Assembly (NCBI GenBank): GCA_910579505.1
Contig: CAJTTZ010000008.1
Span: 124,001-188,000 of the forward strand
DNA length: 64,000 nucleotides
Direction of reading: 5' to 3'
Source of the DNA: an uncultured Lachnospiraceae bacterium
GTDB taxonomy: Bacteria > Bacillota > Clostridia > Lachnospirales > Lachnospiraceae
The position numbers were made by a program, and so were the translations under genes. Positions 61,131 through 64,000 of this stretch are shown in pieces. The number at the start of each line of letters is the position of its first letter. The first letter of the stretch is position 1. The notes beneath the pieces were generated by a model that was not told the origin of the DNA, ran no database searches, and was given only the letters and a program-made list of their open reading frames with translations.

Positions 61131-62414
61131 CTACTGTGTACTTCCGTTTGCGGCTTCATATTCCTGCACCATACGGATGATATCCCTGTTATATCTCTGC
61201 CAGCTTGTATCAAAGTTTTTCAGGAACGCATCCTTATCCTTTTCGATGAGGAACGTCTGCAGGAGGGCATCCACTGACATCTCGGACGGATAATAGTGAT
61301 CCTGATAGTCCGTCATGTTGCCGCTTGCGATAAATTCCGTCATGCCGTCAAGCAGCGTGGATAATGTAAAGTTTCCCTTTTTACACGGAACAGATGTCTG
61401 TGCGTCTATATACTTCTGCAAGGTATCGTCCGCATACAGGAAGTCTAACACCTCGTAGGCGGCCTCCTTGTTTTTGCAGTCCTTTGTCACACAGAATCCC
61501 AGGTCGATACCCGAGTTCAGCGTCCGGCCTTCCTTCTCGTCGCTGGCCGGCATAACGAAGGAATCCATTTTCAGATCCGGATTCACCGACAGAATCTGGG
61601 GCGCCGCATAGCTGCCGATAGGGTACATGGCGGATTCCCCTCTGGCAAAGGCCGTACAGGCGTCATTATAGTTGTAGGCAAACGGATCGTCCGGCCCGTA
61701 AGGCAGAAGCGCCATATATTTCTCCGCAAGCTCGCCGTACTCGTCCGTAAATGTCGTCTGTCCCTTATTTACCTGCTTCGTCGTGTCCGACGGTGCAAGC
61801 TCCACTGCCATCGCATTCCACGGCGCAAGACAGGTCCATGTGTCCTTGAATCCAAAGTAGAACGGCAGGATGCCTTCCGCAGAAATCTCATCGCACAGTG
61901 CGAGCATTTCATCCCATGTTTCCGGGATCTGCCAACCGTGCTCCTCGAACATTTCCCTGTTGTAGAGCACGCCCGCCGCGTTGGCCGCATAAGGCAGAAT
62001 GTAAGTGCCGTCCACAGGGACAAGCTCCAGCGCCTCAGCAATTTCCAGATACCCTTCGTTGACATCTTTCATCCCCTCATATCCAGAGATGTCCGCCAGT
62101 ATGTCGGCGTCCACAAAATAGGAATAGTTGATGTCGCCGCCAATTCCGATGATATCCGGGTAATCCTCCCTGATAAACCTTGTCTTCAGAATCGCCATCG
62201 CATCGTTAGGCGAGCTGATGGTCAGGTGGATGTCATCGTGGGAGGCATTGAATGCATCCTCCACCGTCTTAAAATAGTTCGCCGCCTCCGGCTTATACTG
62301 CACAATCTCAACTTCAATCTTTCCGTCCGAGGCATCGCCACAACCCCAAACGACCGGCGCCAGCGCTGTAAGACATGCTGCCAGTGCCAGACTCCTCAAT
62401 CCCTTTCTCTTCAT
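61131..62414 (-). CDS. ABC transporter sugar-binding lipoprotein
   Basis: A 427-residue binding protein. The signal ends VVWGCGDASDG with the lipid-bearing Cys at about residue 25. The mature part resembles family 1 binding proteins and, from its context with GH36 and GH13, should bind raffinose-family oligosaccharides. It is the first gene of the operon. An AAGGAAGGAG ribosome site precedes the ATG. Confidence 0.88.
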   Translation of the reverse strand: MKRKGLRSLALAACLTALAPVVWGCGDASDGKIEVEIVQYKPEAANYFKTVEDAFNASHDDIHLTISSPNDAMAILKTRFIREDYPDIIGIGGDINYSYFVDADILADISGYEGMKDVNEGYLEIAEALELVPVDGTYILPYAANAAGVLYNREMFEEHGWQIPETWDEMLALCDEISAEGILPFYFGFKDTWTCLAPWNAMAVELAPSDTTKQVNKGQTTFTDEYGELAEKYMALLPYGPDDPFAYNYNDACTAFARGESAMYPIGSYAAPQILSVNPDLKMDSFVMPASDEKEGRTLNSGIDLGFCVTKDCKNKEAAYEVLDFLYADDTLQKYIDAQTSVPCKKGNFTLSTLLDGMTEFIASGNMTDYQDHYYPSEMSVDALLQTFLIEKDKDAFLKNFDTSWQRYNRDIIRMVQEYEAANGSTQ

Positions 62415-62480
62415 TGCCCTTCTCCTTCCTTTTTGGAATATAACGTGTCAAAAGCAGATCTAAGTTGATTCGTTTTATCC

Positions 62481-62486
62481 ATTGTA
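62481..62486 (-). promoter_or_regulatory. Extended -10 of the raffinose operon
   Basis: TGTTACAAT on the minus strand, an extended -10, about 67 nt before the binding-protein start. The -35 (TTTTTG) is weak, suggesting activator dependence. Confidence 0.5.
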
Positions 62487-62560
62487 ACATGCCCTAATGC
62501 CGCCAAAAATATCGTGATTTTGTGCTTTTTATATCTTTATGCGATTTTTCCGCCCATATA

Positions 62561-62590
62561 TTGAAGTGACCACGCATTTTGGTATATACT
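62561..62590 (+). promoter_or_regulatory. Promoter of the AraC gene
   Basis: TTGAAG (62561-62566), an 18-nt spacer and TATACT (62585-62590), directly before the two-stem repeat. Confidence 0.65.
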
Positions 62591-62592
62591 AA

Positions 62593-62702
62593 GGTGAAAA
62601 GAAGTTCTAGCCGCTCACAGCAGAGGCTGTTTCGCGGAGAACTTCTAGGAGTTGCTTCACAACTCCGTTTCACCTCGAAAAACGCCAAAAGCGGGCGTTT
62701 TT
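62593..62702 (+). repeat. Two-stem leader repeat in the AraC leader (plus strand copy)
   Basis: Immediately after a promoter, so it starts the transcript. AGGTGAAA (62592-62599) pairs with TTTCACCT (62668-62675); inside are GAAGTTCT/AGAACTTC and GGAGTTG/CAACTCC hairpins and the core GGCTGTTTCGCGGAG. The second hairpin is AAAAACGCC/GGCGTTTTT (62678-62702) with loop AAAAGCG and a T-run, so here it looks like a terminator. The stem bases differ from other copies while pairing is kept. Confidence 0.7.
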
Positions 62703-62778
62703 CATACTGGGTGAAAAGAAACTCCAGCAGCTTACAGCATAAGCAGCATAAACCTGATTCCTCAAATGGAGGGTACTC

Positions 62779-63633
62779 ATGAGCGAAGTTATCTTCTCGG
62801 TGTTTCCAAGTGAAAATTTTGTGGATCTGGGGCTTTATCAGTTTGGCTGGGAGCAGTGCGCACCCTCCCACTCCTTTGGTCCGGCTTCCAGAAACCACTA
62901 TCTGTTCCACTACTGCCTCTCCGGCACCGGCACGCTGTTCGCTGATAATTCCCACGGTGAATCCGTCCGATACCAGATCAAAAGCGGGCAGGGCTTTATG
63001 ATCTTCCCTAATCAAGTATGCATGTACATCGCCGATTATGACATCCCGTGGGAATATACGTGGATTGAATTTGACGGCCTGCGTGCCAAGGAGACGGTAA
63101 ACCTGGCAGGGCTGACTCCCGACCAGCCCGTTTACCGTGCGCGCTATAAGGACATCGCCGAAACCATGAAAAATGAAATGCTCTACATCGTAAACCATAA
63201 AGAGGAGTCCCCCTTTCATCTGATCGGGCACCTCTATCTGTTCATCGACAGTTTTGTCCGCGCCTCCACCTCCACTCAAATCGGAAAGGGGAACCGTCTT
63301 CGTGACTTCTATATTAAGGAAGCCTTCTCTTATATCGAGCAGAATTTCCAGAACGACATCTCCGTGGAGGATATCGCTGCCGCCTGCGGGCTGAACCGAA
63401 GCTATTTCGGAAAAATCTTTCACGAGTGCACGGGAAAATCCCCCCAGACATTTCTGATCTCCTACCGTATGACAAAGGCTACGGAACTATTAAAACTGAC
63501 GGAACTGTCCGTGGCGGATATCGGAAACGCTGTGGGATATCCGAACCAGCTCCACTTCTCCCGGGCCTTCAAAAATGTATATGGAATTTCGCCGAGACAG
63601 TGGCGCACAGAAAACAGGCCGATCATTTGCTGA
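62779..63633 (+). CDS. AraC-family transcriptional regulator
   Basis: A 284-residue regulator with an AraC-type cupin N-terminus (HYLFHYCLSGTGTL) and two C-terminal helix-turn-helix motifs (VEDIAAACGLNRSYFGKIF and VADIGNAVGYPNQLHFSRAF). It is divergent from the raffinose-type operon and likely activates it in response to melibiose or raffinose. The ATG follows GGAGGG. Confidence 0.9.
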   Translation: MSEVIFSVFPSENFVDLGLYQFGWEQCAPSHSFGPASRNHYLFHYCLSGTGTLFADNSHGESVRYQIKSGQGFMIFPNQVCMYIADYDIPWEYTWIEFDGLRAKETVNLAGLTPDQPVYRARYKDIAETMKNEMLYIVNHKEESPFHLIGHLYLFIDSFVRASTSTQIGKGNRLRDFYIKEAFSYIEQNFQNDISVEDIAAACGLNRSYFGKIFHECTGKSPQTFLISYRMTKATELLKLTELSVADIGNAVGYPNQLHFSRAFKNVYGISPRQWRTENRPIIC

Positions 63634-63700
63634 CTTGAAATTTTAAATTCCAGTGCAGAAGTAAATTCTACTGCACTTTAAAATTTACAGAAATTTCAAG
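63634..63700. other. Large inverted repeat after the AraC gene
   Basis: CTTGAAATTT (63634-63643) and AAATTTCAAG (63691-63700) pair perfectly and enclose AGTGCAG/CTGCACT. It may be a terminator without a clear T-run or a palindromic insertion. The stretch 63701-63882 has no gene but shows an extended -10 TGTTATAAT (63729-63737) and a hairpin (63786-63823). Confidence 0.5.
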
Positions 63701-63882
63701 ATTTATTGGAGTTAAAATGCCGGGTTTCTGTTATAATTAAGACAGCTTCTTACAAAATATCTGATTTTCGGGTATAGAAAACAGACCGCTGGAGAGTTAG
63801 TGTGCCTGACTAAATTCCACCGGCAGCATGGTAAAAATGTGAAAACCTGAATTCCATCCTGACAGCAGATTTTGTGAGAGTG

Positions 63883-64000
63883 TTAACGGTTATATTTGAT
63901 CAGCTTAGGCGTCAGGTTGACTTCATCAGGGTCGACCGGTCTAAGCTGAAGTGCTTTCAGGACATCTTCACCGTACACTTCCAGTGCGGCAGCATAGTCT
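63883..64000 (-). CDS. C-terminal end of an unidentified gene (partial)
   Basis: The reading frame enters from the right edge and ends with a TAA at 63883, giving 38 residues (DYAAALEVYGEDVLKALQL... to LIKYNR). The rest is outside the window and I recognise no family. Confidence 0.6.
   Translation of the reverse strand, partial: DYAAALEVYGEDVLKALQLRPVDPDEVNLTPKLIKYNR

Overview
This 64 kb window looks like the chromosome of an anaerobic, spore-forming, gut-type Clostridia, most likely a Lachnospiraceae. The grounds are a spoIIIA operon, a bacterial-type RNase P RNA, a dgt-dnaG-rpoD-trmK housekeeping block, YesM/YesN-type sugar regulation, and GH94, GH36 and GH13 sugar operons. Most genes lie on the minus strand. 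No rRNA, IS element, prophage or CRISPR array was seen.

Layout. 0-2.3 kb: spoIIIAA-AB-AC-AD and the start of a fifth gene, probably spoIIIAE. 2.5-9.1 kb: a PHP phosphoesterase, a metal-handling group (membrane protein, G3E GTPase with a DUF1980-like tail, CobW GTPase with a very long His-rich insert), an ABC exporter and an aldose-epimerase-like protein. 9.1-17 kb: a secreted serine protease, rnpB, a nucleoside kinase, trmK, rpoD, dnaG and dgt. 17-21.7 kb: a lipase-like hydrolase divergent from a condensation-type acyltransferase and a zinc-ribbon membrane protein, then a DUF4125 protein and a GerMN lipoprotein. 21.7-34 kb: a nine-gene operon for N,N'-diacetylchitobiose (phosphorylase, phosphohexomutase, YesM kinase, ABC importer, YesN regulator, NagB, NagA). 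Imported (GlcNAc)2 would be phosphorolysed, converted to GlcNAc-6-P, deacetylated and deaminated to fructose-6-P.

34.1-39 kb: two tRNA-Leu genes, then an AT-rich array. The 3' end of tRNA-Leu(AAG) plus its terminator occurs three times as direct repeats, each followed by a toxin-antitoxin-like module (PIN + small partner; YafQ/DinJ; small partner + PIN remnant). It looks like successive integrations at one tRNA att site. 39-47.5 kb: small accessory genes (methyltransferases, a transcarbamylase relative, HIT, VOC, Crp regulator with MATE pump, MBL hydrolase, alpha/beta hydrolase, HD and GNAT proteins) mixed with decayed fragments. 47.5-51 kb: an ADP-ribosylglycohydrolase / PfkB kinase / PnuC operon divergent from a GntR regulator, similar to enteric yegTUV-yegW. 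51-55 kb: a methyltransferase, an unassigned protein, and a TlpA / CXXC protein / NapH-like redox operon. 55-63.6 kb: a raffinose-family operon (GH13 sucrose-active enzyme, GH36 alpha-galactosidase, ABC importer) divergent from an AraC regulator.

The most unusual pattern is a family of about 55-110 nt two-part stem structures. Six full or near-full copies (101-192, 8988-9082, 10024-10132, 15953-16048, 55126-55179, 62593-62702) and weaker partial ones each lie upstream of a gene and point the same way as that gene, on either strand. Their sequences differ while the pairing is kept. They may be an undescribed 5' leader RNA family or a mobile structured repeat with fixed orientation.
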